From Nonomuraea wenchangensis (lineage in GTDB: Bacteria; Actinomycetota; Actinomycetes; Streptosporangiales; Streptosporangiaceae): a stretch of 64,000 nucleotides of DNA. Below the pieces are notes generated by a model. The model searched no databases. It was not told the origin of the DNA and worked only from the letters and a program-made list of their open reading frames with translations. Shown piece after piece: positions 52,662-61,720 of this stretch. The stretch is taken from assembly GCF_900111685.1 (NCBI RefSeq), contig NZ_FOHX01000019.1:1-64000 (forward strand). The letters are read 5' to 3'. Each line of letters opens with the position of its first letter. The first letter of the stretch is position 1. A program made the position numbers and the translations under genes.

Positions 52662-53315
52662 CTACGTCAGCCGCCGCGCCGCCTCCAGGACCTCGTGCAG
52701 GTCGTCGACGATCACGTCGGCGACCCGTGCCTCCGGCCGCGCGGCGTGCAGATAGCCCCAGGGGCCGCGGCGGAGCAGCGCGGTGCGCATGCCAGCCCGC
52801 CCCGCAGGGAGCACGTCGTTGTCGAGCCGGTCGCCGACGTAGAGGATCTCCTCCGGCTCCCGTCCCGCGACCGCCGCGACCTTGGCGAAGAACTCCGGCT
52901 GCGGCTTGGCCACCCCCCATCCGTCCGAGGTGTGGACGGAGTCGGCCGGCAGCTCCATCGCGGCCAGCGCGTCGTAGGCGCGGCGCGGCTGGTTGCCCGC
53001 GATGATCACCTGGTAGCCGGCCTCGCGCAGCGCCCCGAGCGCCGGGCGGACGTCCGGGTAGAGGTCGTCGCCGTCGAAGTGGTTGCGCAGCCCGTCCGGG
53101 TCGTCCCGCTCCCACGCCGCCTCCTCGGCGTCGAGGTCGATGCCCGGCCGGATGATCTCGAACGCCTCGCTGTGCGACCGGTCCAGCGCCGCCATGCCGC
53201 CGAGCGCGCCCATGAGCACGAAGTAGCTCACGCCGATCCGCTCGGCCCACCGCGTCCAGATGCGCGTCTCGTCGATCAGCGTCTCGCCGACGTCGAACAC
53301 CACAGCCTTGACCAT
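52662..53315 (-). CDS. HAD-superfamily hydrolase (haloacid-dehalogenase-like phosphatase)
   Basis: 217 residues. Motif I 'VVFDVGETLID' (nucleophilic Asp near residue 8, with G in place of the second Asp), motif II 'IIAGNQ', motif III Lys in 'GVAKPQPEFF', motif IV 'ILYVGDRLDNDV'. The second Asp of DxD is a G here, so it resembles dehalogenase-type rather than general phosphatases; it may be a phosphatase with changed chemistry. Start ATG 53315 with GGGGGAA upstream. Substrate unknown. Confidence 0.88.
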   Translation of the reverse strand: MVKAVVFDVGETLIDETRIWTRWAERIGVSYFVLMGALGGMAALDRSHSEAFEIIRPGIDLDAEEAAWERDDPDGLRNHFDGDDLYPDVRPALGALREAGYQVIIAGNQPRRAYDALAAMELPADSVHTSDGWGVAKPQPEFFAKVAAVAGREPEEILYVGDRLDNDVLPAGRAGMRTALLRRGPWGYLHAARPEARVADVIVDDLHEVLEAARRLT

Positions 53316-53435
53316 CGATTTCCCCCGCATCCGACATTCAACCGCAAACCGGAATTCTGCCACGCGCTGGGGCCTCTCCGAGTGGCGGCTGTGCGATACT
53401 TAGCGTGCCCGTTCGAATACGAAGGGATAGGTCCG

Positions 53436-54038
53436 ATGGTAGCCATGGCGACCGAGCCTCCGGCCACTCAGCCAGAGGACACCAGCATGCGTGTGCCGCA
53501 CACCGCGAGAGATTTGTTCGATGCCCTGCCCTCCCTCCCCGGCTTCCGGGCCGAGGTCATCGAGGGGAAACTGATCGTGAGCCCGATGGGCACCCCCGAG
53601 CACCTGTGGATGGCCGCCGATCTGCACGACGCCCTCCAGCCGCTCCGCCGGGAGCGGGGCTGGCGCGGATCACCCCAGGGCCCGTCCGTCTGCATAGAAG
53701 GCCCCCGCGACTCCCTCGCGCCCGACTACGTGCTGGTGCCGCCGCACTGTGCGCGCTGGGGGCAGGAGGTGCTGTCGTCCTACGTGATCATGGTCGCTGA
53801 GGTGGTCTCGCCCAGCAGCGTGCACATCGACCGCGAGGAGAAGCGGCACCTCTACGCCGTCGGCCGGGTGCCCGTCTACCTGCTGATCGACCCCGTGCCC
53901 GAGGTGCCTGCCGTCACCGTGCACAGCGACATCGCCGACGGCGTCTACCGGTCGATCTCCACCGTCCCGATGGGCAAGCCGCTGCGCCTGCCCGCCCCCG
54001 TCGACTTCGAGCTCGACACCTCGGTCTTCATGATGTGA
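53436..54038 (+). CDS. Uma2-family PD-(D/E)XK endonuclease-like protein
   Basis: 200 residues. 'GFRAEVIEGKLIVSPMGTPE' is the Uma2 opening, 'LAPDYVLVPP' supplies the catalytic Asp and 'MVAEVVSPSSVHIDREEKRH' the E-x-K part of a restriction-type fold. Uma2 proteins are numerous in actinobacteria and cyanobacteria and their function is unsettled. ATG 53436 with GAAGGG upstream. The stop lies inside the last 11 nt of the convergent helicase gene. Confidence 0.85.
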   Translation: MVAMATEPPATQPEDTSMRVPHTARDLFDALPSLPGFRAEVIEGKLIVSPMGTPEHLWMAADLHDALQPLRRERGWRGSPQGPSVCIEGPRDSLAPDYVLVPPHCARWGQEVLSSYVIMVAEVVSPSSVHIDREEKRHLYAVGRVPVYLLIDPVPEVPAVTVHSDIADGVYRSISTVPMGKPLRLPAPVDFELDTSVFMM

Positions 54039-57000
54039 GCTTGTCCATCGCCTTGGTGATGCGCTTCTCGCTGATCGGCGTGGGCGTGCCCAGGGTCTGG
54101 GCGAAGAAGCTGACCCGCAGCTCCTCGATCATCCAGCGGATCTCCACCACGTCGGGATCGCCGCGCCGCGCCGGCGGCAGCTTGTCCAGCAGCTCGTGGT
54201 AGTCGTCCTCGACCTTGTGCACCCGGTCCATCCACTCCTGGTCGCGCCACGGGTCCTCGGGCAGCTTCGTGAGGCGGCGCTCGACGGCGCGGATGTAGCG
54301 CAGCAGGTCGGACAGGCGGCGGTGACCGGTCGCCGTGACGAACCCCTTGTAGATCAGGTGGCCGAGCTGGTCGCGCACGTCGTCGGTGGCGGCGCTCGGG
54401 CGCATGGCGTCGAGTCGGGCCGTCGCCTCGTGCCACACGGCCAGGATCTGCTCCACCTTCGCCAGCACCCCGGCCGCCGTGTCGTGCAGCTCGGCGCGGA
54501 CGTGCTGGTAGAGCCGGTCGAAGGCGACCGGGTCCCAGGCGGGGCCGCCGGCCTCCCCCATGAGCTGGTCGACGGCCGCGTTGACCACGTCGTCGAAGAG
54601 CGCGACCGCGCCGCCGTGCGGGCTGCGCGACAGCGCAAGCTTGGCCTGGTTGTTCAGGCCGGCCAGCAGGGACTTGGCCGGGTTGGTGACGTTGAGCAGG
54701 AGCAGGCGGCGCACGCCTGGCCAGTGGGCGCGGCGCTGCTCGGCCTCGGTCTCGAAGATCTTGATGGAGACGGACTCACCGGCGTCCACGAGCGCCGGGT
54801 AGCCCTTCATCCGGCCCTGCTCGAACACCTTCGGCAGGCTGCCGAAGCTCCAGGTGCGCAGGCCCGTACGCTCCAGGTCGTCGCCGGCCTCGGCGAGCGT
54901 CCGGCGCAGCCGGGGCGCGAGGCGGCGCTTGAGCGCGTCGAGGTCCTTGTCCTCGGCCAGCGTGCGCTTGCGTTCGTCGATCACGCGGTACGTGATCCGC
55001 AGGTGGTCAGGGATCTGGTCGAGCTGCCAGGACTCGCGCGGCACCCGTACGCCGGTCAGGCGCAGCAACTCGCGCTCCACGGCGGCCAGCAACGGCTCGC
55101 CGCCGGGCTTGACCGCGGCCAGCACCTGCTTGGCGTAGTTGGGGGCGGGCACGAAGTTGCGGCGCAGGTTCTTCGGCAGGGAGCGGATCAGCGCGGTGAT
55201 CAGCTCCTCGCGCAGGCCGGGGATCTGCCAGTCGAAGCCGTCGGAGCCGACCTGGTTGAGCACCTGGAGCGGCACGTGCACGGTGACGCCGTCGGCGTCG
55301 GCGCCCGGCTCGAACTGGTAGGTCAGCCGCATCCGCTGGCCGAGCTGCTTCCACGTGTCGGGGTAGTCGCGGGCGCTGACGTCGGCGCCCTCGTTGACCA
55401 GCATCTCCGGCGAGAACGTGAGCAGGTCGGGCGTCTCCTGCCTGGCCGTCTTCCACCAGGCGTCGAAGTGCCGGGCCGAGACCACGTCGGCGGGGAGGCG
55501 CTGGTCGTAGAAGTCGAACAGGGCCTCGTCGCCCACCATGATGTCGCGCCGGCGGGCGCGGTTCTCCAGCTCCTCGACCTCGCCGAGCAGCTTGCGGTTG
55601 TCCTTGAGGAAGCGGTGGTGGGTGTCCCAGTCGCCCTCGACGAGGGCGTGCCTGATGAACAGCTCGCGGCACAGGTCGGGGTCGATGCGGCCGTAGTTGA
55701 CCTTGCGGCCGACGACGAGCGGCACGCCGTAGAGCGTGACCTTCTCCATGGCGATGACCGCGCCCTGGTTCTTCTCCCAGTGGGGCTCGGAGTAGCTCCG
55801 TTTGACCAGGTGCTGGGCGAGGGGTTCGACCCAGGCGGGCTCGATCTTGGCGTTGACCCGCGCCCAGAGCCGGGAGGTCTCGACGAGCTCGGCCGACATG
55901 ATCCACTGCGGCTGCTTCTTGGCCAGGGCCGAGCCGGGGAAGATCGCGAAGCGGGCGTTGCGGGCGCCGAGGTATTCCTGAATCGGGCGGCGGCCGCCGT
56001 CGGCCGGGCGCTGCTTGTCGAGCACGTCCTTGACACCGATGTGCGACAGCAGGCCGACCAGCAGCGACACGTGCACGTGGTAGGGGTCGGCGGGGGTGCT
56101 GTCGGGCTGCACGCCGAGCGACTGGCGGAGCTGGCTGTAGATGTCCTGCCACTCGCGTACGCGCAGGTAGTTGAGGAACTCGGCCTTGCACAGCCGGCGG
56201 AACGCGCTGGAGGACAGCTCCCGCTGTTTCTCGCGCAGGTAGTTCCACAGGTTGAGGTGGGCCATGAAGTCGGAGTCGGGGTCGGCGAAACGCCGGTGCT
56301 TCTCGTCGGCCTGCTGCTGCTTGTCGGCCGGCCGCTCGCGCGGGTCCTGGATGGACAGGGCGGCGGCGATGACCATGACCTCGCGCAGGCAGCCGTTCTT
56401 CTCCGCCTCCAGCACCATGCGGCCGAGCCGCGGGTCGACCGGCAGGGTGGCGAGCTTGCGGCCGACCGGCGTGAGCCGGCCCTGCTCGTCGAAGGCGCCC
56501 AGCTCGTGCAGCAGGTTGACGCCGTCCTTGACCTGGCGGCGGTCCGGCGGCTCGACGAACGGGAACGCCTCGATGTCGCCGAGCCCGATCGCGGTCATCT
56601 GCAGGATGACCGAGGCCAGGTTGGTCCGCAGGATCTCGGGGTCGGTGAACTCGGGCCGGCCGAGGAAGTCCTCCTCCTCGTACAGCCGGATGCAGATGCC
56701 GTCGGAGGTGCGGCCCGATCGGCCCTTGCGCTGGTTTGCGCTGGCCTGCGAGATGGGCTCGATGGGCAGGCGCTGGACCTTGGTGCGGTGGCTGTAGCGG
56801 GAGATGCGGGCGAAGCCGGGGTCCACGACGTATTTGATGCCGGGAACGGTGAGCGAGGTCTCGGCCACGTTGGTGGCGAGGACGATGCGCCGGCCGGTGT
56901 GCGACTGGAAGACGCGGTGCTGCTCGGCCGCGCTGAGCCGGGCGTAGAGCGGCAGGATCTCGGTGCTGCGGAACTCGGCCTTGGCCAGGGCGTCGGCCGC

Positions 57001-57903
57001 GTCGCGGATCTCCCGCTCGCCGGACAGGAACACGAGGATGTCGCCCGGCCCCTCCGTGACCAGCTCGCGGCAGGCGTTGACGATGCCCTGGGTCTGGTCG
57101 TCGTCCTCCTCCAGCGGCCGGTAGCGCACCTCGACCGGGAAGGTGCGGCCGGAGACCTCGATGATCGGCGCGTCGTCGAAGTGCCGGGAGAAGCGGTCGG
57201 GGTCGATGGTGGCGCTGGTGATGACGACCTTGAGGTCGGGGCGCTTGGGCAGGAGCTGCTTGAGGTAGCCGAGGATGAAGTCGATGTTGAGGCTGCGCTC
57301 GTGGGCCTCGTCGATGATCAGGGTGTCGTACTGGTCGAGCATCCGGTCGTTCTGCAGCTCGGCCAGCAGGATGCCGTCGGTCATCAGCTTGACGAGCGTG
57401 CGCTCGCTCGCCTGGTCGGTGAAGCGCACCTTGTAGCCGACGACCTCGCCGAGCCCGGTGCCCAGCTCCTCGGCGACGCGCTCGGCGACCGTACGGGCGG
57501 CGATGCGGCGGGGCTGGGTGTGGCCGATCAGGCCGCGTACGCCCCGCCCCAGCTCCAGGCAGATCTTCGGGATCTGGGTGGTCTTGCCGGACCCGGTCTC
57601 ACCGGCGATGATCACGACCTGGTGGTCGCGGATCGCGGCGAGGATGTCGTCCTTGCGCTGCGAGACCGGCAGGTTCTCCGGATAGCGGATGGCGGGCACG
57701 GCGGCGCGGCGGCGTTCGAGACGCCGCTCGGCACGTTCGACGTCGGCGAGGATCTCCGCGACGATCTTGTCCCGGGTGTCGCGGGAGCGGACCCGGCGCA
57801 TGCCGTCGAGCCTGCGCCGCAGCCGCCGCTGGTCGCGCGGCATGAGCTCGGGCAGGCGGGACTGGAGGTCGGCGAGCGGAGAGGACACGGAAGGCGTTCC
57901 CAT
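54028..57903 (-). CDS. hrpA: ATP-dependent RNA helicase HrpA
   Basis: 1291 residues, the full HrpA size. DEAH-box motifs: 'GETGSGKTTQIPK' (I, 101-113), 'TQPRRIAARTVAERVA' (Ia), 'LIIDEAHERSLNIDF' (II, DEAH), 'VITSATID' (III), 'ATNVAETSLTVPGIKYVVDP' (V), 'QRKGRSGRTSDGICIRLYEE' (VI). HA2, OB and the long HrpA-specific C-terminal domain (DUF3418) follow. In bacteria it works on mRNA processing and on stalled, collided ribosomes. ATG 57903 chosen as the first with family-like sequence; the upstream frame to 57981 is not conserved-looking. Confidence 0.93.
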   Translation of the reverse strand: MGTPSVSSPLADLQSRLPELMPRDQRRLRRRLDGMRRVRSRDTRDKIVAEILADVERAERRLERRRAAVPAIRYPENLPVSQRKDDILAAIRDHQVVIIAGETGSGKTTQIPKICLELGRGVRGLIGHTQPRRIAARTVAERVAEELGTGLGEVVGYKVRFTDQASERTLVKLMTDGILLAELQNDRMLDQYDTLIIDEAHERSLNIDFILGYLKQLLPKRPDLKVVITSATIDPDRFSRHFDDAPIIEVSGRTFPVEVRYRPLEEDDDQTQGIVNACRELVTEGPGDILVFLSGEREIRDAADALAKAEFRSTEILPLYARLSAAEQHRVFQSHTGRRIVLATNVAETSLTVPGIKYVVDPGFARISRYSHRTKVQRLPIEPISQASANQRKGRSGRTSDGICIRLYEEEDFLGRPEFTDPEILRTNLASVILQMTAIGLGDIEAFPFVEPPDRRQVKDGVNLLHELGAFDEQGRLTPVGRKLATLPVDPRLGRMVLEAEKNGCLREVMVIAAALSIQDPRERPADKQQQADEKHRRFADPDSDFMAHLNLWNYLREKQRELSSSAFRRLCKAEFLNYLRVREWQDIYSQLRQSLGVQPDSTPADPYHVHVSLLVGLLSHIGVKDVLDKQRPADGGRRPIQEYLGARNARFAIFPGSALAKKQPQWIMSAELVETSRLWARVNAKIEPAWVEPLAQHLVKRSYSEPHWEKNQGAVIAMEKVTLYGVPLVVGRKVNYGRIDPDLCRELFIRHALVEGDWDTHHRFLKDNRKLLGEVEELENRARRRDIMVGDEALFDFYDQRLPADVVSARHFDAWWKTARQETPDLLTFSPEMLVNEGADVSARDYPDTWKQLGQRMRLTYQFEPGADADGVTVHVPLQVLNQVGSDGFDWQIPGLREELITALIRSLPKNLRRNFVPAPNYAKQVLAAVKPGGEPLLAAVERELLRLTGVRVPRESWQLDQIPDHLRITYRVIDERKRTLAEDKDLDALKRRLAPRLRRTLAEAGDDLERTGLRTWSFGSLPKVFEQGRMKGYPALVDAGESVSIKIFETEAEQRRAHWPGVRRLLLLNVTNPAKSLLAGLNNQAKLALSRSPHGGAVALFDDVVNAAVDQLMGEAGGPAWDPVAFDRLYQHVRAELHDTAAGVLAKVEQILAVWHEATARLDAMRPSAATDDVRDQLGHLIYKGFVTATGHRRLSDLLRYIRAVERRLTKLPEDPWRDQEWMDRVHKVEDDYHELLDKLPPARRGDPDVVEIRWMIEELRVSFFAQTLGTPTPISEKRITKAMDKLTS

Positions 57904-58022
57904 ACTGCTTTCAAGGATATTTGAGCCGCGCAGAAGCGGAGCCAACGGCCCATCGTGCCCCACCGCCCGCGACCGGCGCATCCCAATATCGGCAGGTCAC
58001 TGGTCAGCGGGGTCGGAGCGGG

Positions 58023-58739
58023 TCAGGGGCGGGCGGCCAGGGCCGCGCCGATGATGCCGGCCTCGTTCTGCAGCCCGGCGGGCACCACGCGGGTGCGCAG
58101 CTTGATGTGCGGCAGGAACTTCTCGGCCTTCTTGCTGACGCCCCCGCCGATCACGACGAGCGACGGGGAGAACAACATCTCCACGTGCTCCAGGTATTCC
58201 TGGACCCGCTCGGCCCACTTCTCCCAGCTCAGGTCGTGCTCCTCGCGGGCCCGCGAGGAGGCCCGGTGCTCGGCGTCCTTGCCGTGGAGCTCCAGGTGTC
58301 CCAGCTCGGTGTTGGGCACCAGCACGCCGTCGCGGAACAGGGCGCTGCCGATGCCCGTGCCGAAGGTCAGCATGAGCACGGTGCCCTTCTCGCCGCGCCC
58401 GCAGCCGAACCTCATCTCGGCCACGCCGGCCGCGTCGGCGTCGTTGAGCACGCTCGCGCCGCCGAACAGCGCCGCCGCGTCCACCCCGATCCACGACCGG
58501 TCGACGTTGGCGGCCGTGCGCACCACGCCCTCCACGATCACGCCGGGGAAGGTCACCCCGACCGGCCCGGTCCAGGCGAAGTGTTCCCGGATCTGGCGTA
58601 CGGCGTCCGCGACCGCCTCGGGGCGCGACGGCTCCGGGGTGGGGATCCGCAGGCGCTCCTCGGTCAGCTCTCCGGCGTCGGTGTCCACGGGGGCGCCTTT
58701 GATCCCCGAACCGCCGATGTCGATGCCCAGCACGTTCAT
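58023..58739 (-). CDS. ppgK: Polyphosphate glucokinase (ROK family)
   Basis: 238 residues. 'VLGIDIGGSGIKGAPVD' is the phosphate-binding start typical of polyP/ATP glucokinases; 'VTFPGVIVEGVV', 'VLNDADAAGVAE' (catalytic Asp), 'LTFGTGIGSALFRDG' and 'SLVVIGGGVSKKAEKFLP' follow. It phosphorylates glucose using polyphosphate (and ATP), the actinobacterial way into glycolysis. ATG 58739 with AAGGGA about 7 nt upstream. 119 nt downstream of the hrpA start on the same strand. Confidence 0.92.
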   Translation of the reverse strand: MNVLGIDIGGSGIKGAPVDTDAGELTEERLRIPTPEPSRPEAVADAVRQIREHFAWTGPVGVTFPGVIVEGVVRTAANVDRSWIGVDAAALFGGASVLNDADAAGVAEMRFGCGRGEKGTVLMLTFGTGIGSALFRDGVLVPNTELGHLELHGKDAEHRASSRAREEHDLSWEKWAERVQEYLEHVEMLFSPSLVVIGGGVSKKAEKFLPHIKLRTRVVPAGLQNEAGIIGAALAARP

Positions 58740-58863
58740 GCCTGTCCCTTCCCCCATCCGGCGCGATGAAATTCGCCTGACGATTTTTCCCCATGACGGA
58801 ACCTGAACCTGCCTTCGCCCGTCCACGTACCTCCCGTCACAAGCGCTAACTAGGAGGCAACGG

Positions 58864-60012
58864 ATGCGGCCACGCATCATCACACTCTGCGCTGTTGCGG
58901 TCGTCTTGGGAGCGACTCTCACCACTCCCGCACACGCCACCACCAGGACTCGTTTCGACGTCACCAACCTTGTGTCGGACGTCCAGGGCAAAGCCCCGGT
59001 CACCGACGCCAAGGTCGTCAACCCGTGGGGCCTGGCCATGGGCAAGACACTGTGGGTCTCCAACACGGGCACCGGCACCGCCACGGTCTACTCCGGCACC
59101 GGCAAGAAGGAGCAGACCGAGGTGTGGATCCCCGGCGGAGCACCCACCGGCCAGGTCTTCAACCCCGGCAGCGGCTTCACCGTCAAGGGCAAGCCCGCCA
59201 CGTTCATCTTCTCCAGCCCGAGCGGCGCCATCACCGGCTGGAACGCCGAGGTGGACCCGAAGAACGCCGTCATCGCCGCGTTCACCCGGGGCGCCGACTA
59301 CAAGGGGCTGGAGCTCGTCCAGACCGAGGACGACGCCTTCCTGCTGGCCGCCGACTTCGCCGGTGGCCGCGTCCACGCCTTCGACCAGGACTTCCAGCGC
59401 ATCAACCTGTCGCGCTGGCAGTTCAGGGACCCGGGGGTGCCGAGCAACTACCACGCCTACAACGTGGCGGTGGCCAACGGCAACATCTGGGTGTCGTACG
59501 CGCTGCGCGACCCGTCCACCGGCAAGCCGGTCTTCGGCAACGGCAAGGGCTTCGTGAGCCGGTTCAACGCCTCCGGCCGCGTCACCGGCCGCATCTCCCG
59601 CGTCGGGCTCAACGCCCCCTGGGGCATCACCGCGGCGCCCAAGGGCTGGGGCCAGTACGCCGGCGCCCTGCTCGTCGGCAACTTCGGCGACGGCACCGTG
59701 CACGCCTACAAGCGCAGCCGTCACCTCGGCGCGCTGACCACGGCGAACGGCCGGCCGATCGTGCTGCCGGGCCTGTGGGACCTGGAGCCGGGCACCGCGG
59801 CCACCGGCGGCGAGCGTTCCCTGTGGTTCTCCGCGGGCATCGACGGCACCAAGCACGGCCTGATCGGCGTCATCACCCCGCAGGGCGTGAAGCCGACCTC
59901 CACCGGCGCGGCGGCCAACCCGTCCGCCTCCCCGAGGCACCCTTCGGGGCACAAGACGAGCGCCCCAGCCACCACCTCGCCGTCCTCCCAGAACCCGTAC
60001 GGCGGGTATTAG
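58864..60012 (+). CDS. Secreted TIGR03118 family protein (NHL-like beta-propeller)
   Basis: 382 residues. A signal peptide ('IITLCAVAVVLGATLTTPAH', cleaved near 'AHA') is followed by 'VTDAKVVNPWGLAMGKTLWV' and repeated 'VGLNAPWGITAAP', 'GALLVGNFGDGTVHAY' lines, the pattern of the TIGR03118 family with propeller-like repeats. Function unknown. A Ser/Thr/Pro-rich tail ('SPRHPSGHKTSAPATTSPS') ends in 'NPYGGY'; no cell-wall sorting signal. AGGAGG before the ATG. Confidence 0.85.
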   Translation: MRPRIITLCAVAVVLGATLTTPAHATTRTRFDVTNLVSDVQGKAPVTDAKVVNPWGLAMGKTLWVSNTGTGTATVYSGTGKKEQTEVWIPGGAPTGQVFNPGSGFTVKGKPATFIFSSPSGAITGWNAEVDPKNAVIAAFTRGADYKGLELVQTEDDAFLLAADFAGGRVHAFDQDFQRINLSRWQFRDPGVPSNYHAYNVAVANGNIWVSYALRDPSTGKPVFGNGKGFVSRFNASGRVTGRISRVGLNAPWGITAAPKGWGQYAGALLVGNFGDGTVHAYKRSRHLGALTTANGRPIVLPGLWDLEPGTAATGGERSLWFSAGIDGTKHGLIGVITPQGVKPTSTGAAANPSASPRHPSGHKTSAPATTSPSSQNPYGGY

Positions 60013-60027
60013 GCCGGCGCTCTCGCG

Positions 60028-60098
60028 CCGCCGTCCCCGGCGGGCTGCTCGCCCGGCGAGGAGCGCAGCTCGCCGAGACAGCGAGCCGGGGACGGCGG
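60028..60098. terminator. Large branched hairpin between convergent genes
   Basis: Outer 14-bp perfect stem: ccgccgtccccggc (60028-60041) with gccggggacggcgg (60085-60098). Inside it, cggcgag and ctcgccg form a further 7-bp stem. Starts 15 nt past the stop of the TIGR03118-like gene. Confidence 0.6.
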
Positions 60099-60108
60099 TC
60101 CCGCAGGC

Positions 60109-60144
60109 GTTTCCGGCGCGGCCGGCGCGAGCCGCGCCGGAAAC
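60109..60144. terminator. Second strong hairpin between convergent genes
   Basis: gtttccggcgcggc (60109-60122) pairs perfectly with gccgcgccggaaac (60131-60144), 14 bp, 8-nt loop. With the preceding structure it makes a double terminator that can serve both the TIGR03118-like gene and the HAD gene. Confidence 0.75.
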
Positions 60145-60165
60145 AACCCCTTCAGGACCCAGAGG

Positions 60166-60762
60166 TCAGAACGCGCCGGCGAGCACGGCCGCCAGGTCGG
60201 CCGCCGTCCGGAAGTGCACCCCGGTCATGCCGAGGGCCCGGGCGGCCTCGACGTTCGGCAGCCGGTCGTCGACGAACAGGCACCGCTCCGGCGGCACGCC
60301 GGCCCGCTCGGCGGCGATCTCGTAGATGCGCGGGTCGGGCTTGGCCACCCGCACCCGGTGGCTGCTGACCAGGTCGTCGGCGAAGTGACGCAGGCCCAGC
60401 CGGTCGAGATGCTCCTCCACGGTGTCCATGGCGTTGGTCACGAGGATCACCGGGACGTGCCGCTGAGCGCTCGCCAGCAGCGCCCTGACCTCCTCGTCGA
60501 CGAAGAACGGCACCTCCAGGAACTCGGCGACCGCCTGCCTGGCCGCCTCTCCCCCGCCGAGCGCGGCGACGACGGACTCCGCCCATTCGCTCTCGGTGGC
60601 GAGTCCCAGCGTGGGCGGCCCGATCAGGGCGGGATCGAAGGCCGTCTTCCGCAGCGGCAGGCCGTAACGGGCCTCGATCTCGGCCTGGACGCCGTGGTCG
60701 AACTGGCGCAGCACTCCGTCAAGGTCCGACAGGACCGCATCAAACCGGATCACAGTGCTCAT
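60166..60762 (-). CDS. HAD-superfamily hydrolase (subfamily IA)
   Basis: 198 residues. 'AVLSDLDGVLRQFDHG' is motif I (D-x-D), 'VILVTNAMDTVEEHLDRLGL' motif II, Lys in 'RVAKPDPRIYE' motif III and 'CLFVDDRLPNVEAARALGM' motif IV. A phosphatase with a helical cap (about 20-95). Substrate unknown. ATG 60762 is preceded by a short leader without a strong ribosome site; an ATG ten codons earlier is possible. Divergent from the DUF4253 gene. Confidence 0.88.
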   Translation of the reverse strand: MSTVIRFDAVLSDLDGVLRQFDHGVQAEIEARYGLPLRKTAFDPALIGPPTLGLATESEWAESVVAALGGGEAARQAVAEFLEVPFFVDEEVRALLASAQRHVPVILVTNAMDTVEEHLDRLGLRHFADDLVSSHRVRVAKPDPRIYEIAAERAGVPPERCLFVDDRLPNVEAARALGMTGVHFRTAADLAAVLAGAF

Positions 60763-60861
60763 TGTCGCAGCTCGCGCCTTTTCCCGTACCACCGGAAGGC
60801 CCCTGAGCGATCGTCGGCACTACCATCTCCGAGACAGGATTCGGTATCGGAACGGTAGGGC

Positions 60862-61680
60862 ATGAACGATCACCGGCTGCCAAAGGAGCTGTGCCGGCTG
60901 TTCCCCGACGGCGGCAGGGGGCGCAGCCTCGGCGCGTCGCTGCCTCCGGGCGAGCTGGTCTGGCCCGATCCCGGTTACACGGGGCAGGGCCGGGCGGTGA
61001 CGCCCGCGTTCTGGATGAGCTCCGACCCGGTCGCCGGCGAGGACTGGGCGCTCATGCGCGCCTGGCATCCGCACAGCGGGCTGTGGCCGCTGCTGCTGGA
61101 CGAGTCCGCGCAGCCGTGGGCGGTGGGGCAGGTCGTCCCCGACGATCCCCGCCAGATCGACCACTTCACCCCCGAGGGCTTCATGACGGAGGTGTGGCAG
61201 GAGTGGGTGGCGCAGATGCCGGCGGACGCGATGGAGGAGCTGGAGCCGTACGGCGCGATCTGCCCGGGCCCGGCGCCGCCGGGCGAGCTGAGGGCCGATC
61301 CTGAGGCGGTCGCCGACTGGTACGCGGACCGGCTGGCCGCGCGCGGCCTGCCGCTCGGCCTGGTCGCCGCGGGACGCGGGGCGGACGCGCTGGCCGTGAT
61401 GGGCTGGCAGGGGGCGCTGCACCACAACGAGTGGATGGTGCCGATGGCGGCGGTCGTGCGGAGCTGGGAGGAGCGGTTCGGGGCGCGGGTGGTGAGCGTG
61501 GGCTTCAACACGCTCGAACTGAGCGTGGCCGCCCCGCCGGTGGACCCGGAGCACGCGCTGCACGTGGCGGCCGAGCACTGGACGTTCTGCCCGGACAACG
61601 TCGTGCAGGGCCCCGGCGACCTGCGGGGGTACGCCGAGCAGATCATCGGCGGGCACGCGTGGTCGTTCTGGTGGGACTGA
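60862..61680 (+). CDS. DUF4253 domain protein
   Basis: 272 residues. 'FWMSSDPVAGEDWALMRAWH' with 'SGLWPLLLDES' in the front half and 'SWEERFGARVVSVGFNTLEL' with 'VAAEHWTFCPDNVVQGPGDL' in the back half match DUF4253, a family of unknown function frequent in Streptomyces and relatives and linked by name only to SMI1/immunity-like folds. No signal or TM. The stop codon sits in the first unit of a 15-bp tandem repeat. Confidence 0.85.
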   Translation: MNDHRLPKELCRLFPDGGRGRSLGASLPPGELVWPDPGYTGQGRAVTPAFWMSSDPVAGEDWALMRAWHPHSGLWPLLLDESAQPWAVGQVVPDDPRQIDHFTPEGFMTEVWQEWVAQMPADAMEELEPYGAICPGPAPPGELRADPEAVADWYADRLAARGLPLGLVAAGRGADALAVMGWQGALHHNEWMVPMAAVVRSWEERFGARVVSVGFNTLELSVAAPPVDPEHALHVAAEHWTFCPDNVVQGPGDLRGYAEQIIGGHAWSFWWD

Positions 61681-61720
61681 GCCCATGTCAACTGAGCCCG
61701 CGTCAACTGAGCCCGCGTCA
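61676..61720. repeat. Three 15-bp tandem repeats across a gene end
   Basis: actgagcccatgtca, then actgagcccgcgtca twice (61676, 61691, 61706). The first unit contains the TGA of the DUF4253 gene; the last ends at the stop codon of the minus-strand methyltransferase (61718-61720). Each unit thus carries a plus-strand TGA and a minus-strand TGA (tca). Confidence 0.85.

Noticed and set aside
54196..57924. A 1242-codon open reading frame on the plus strand opposite hrpA
   Set aside because: It mirrors hrpA in another frame, is composed of V/G/A/L/R/D-rich shadow sequence without motifs, and exists only because high-GC third positions remove stops.
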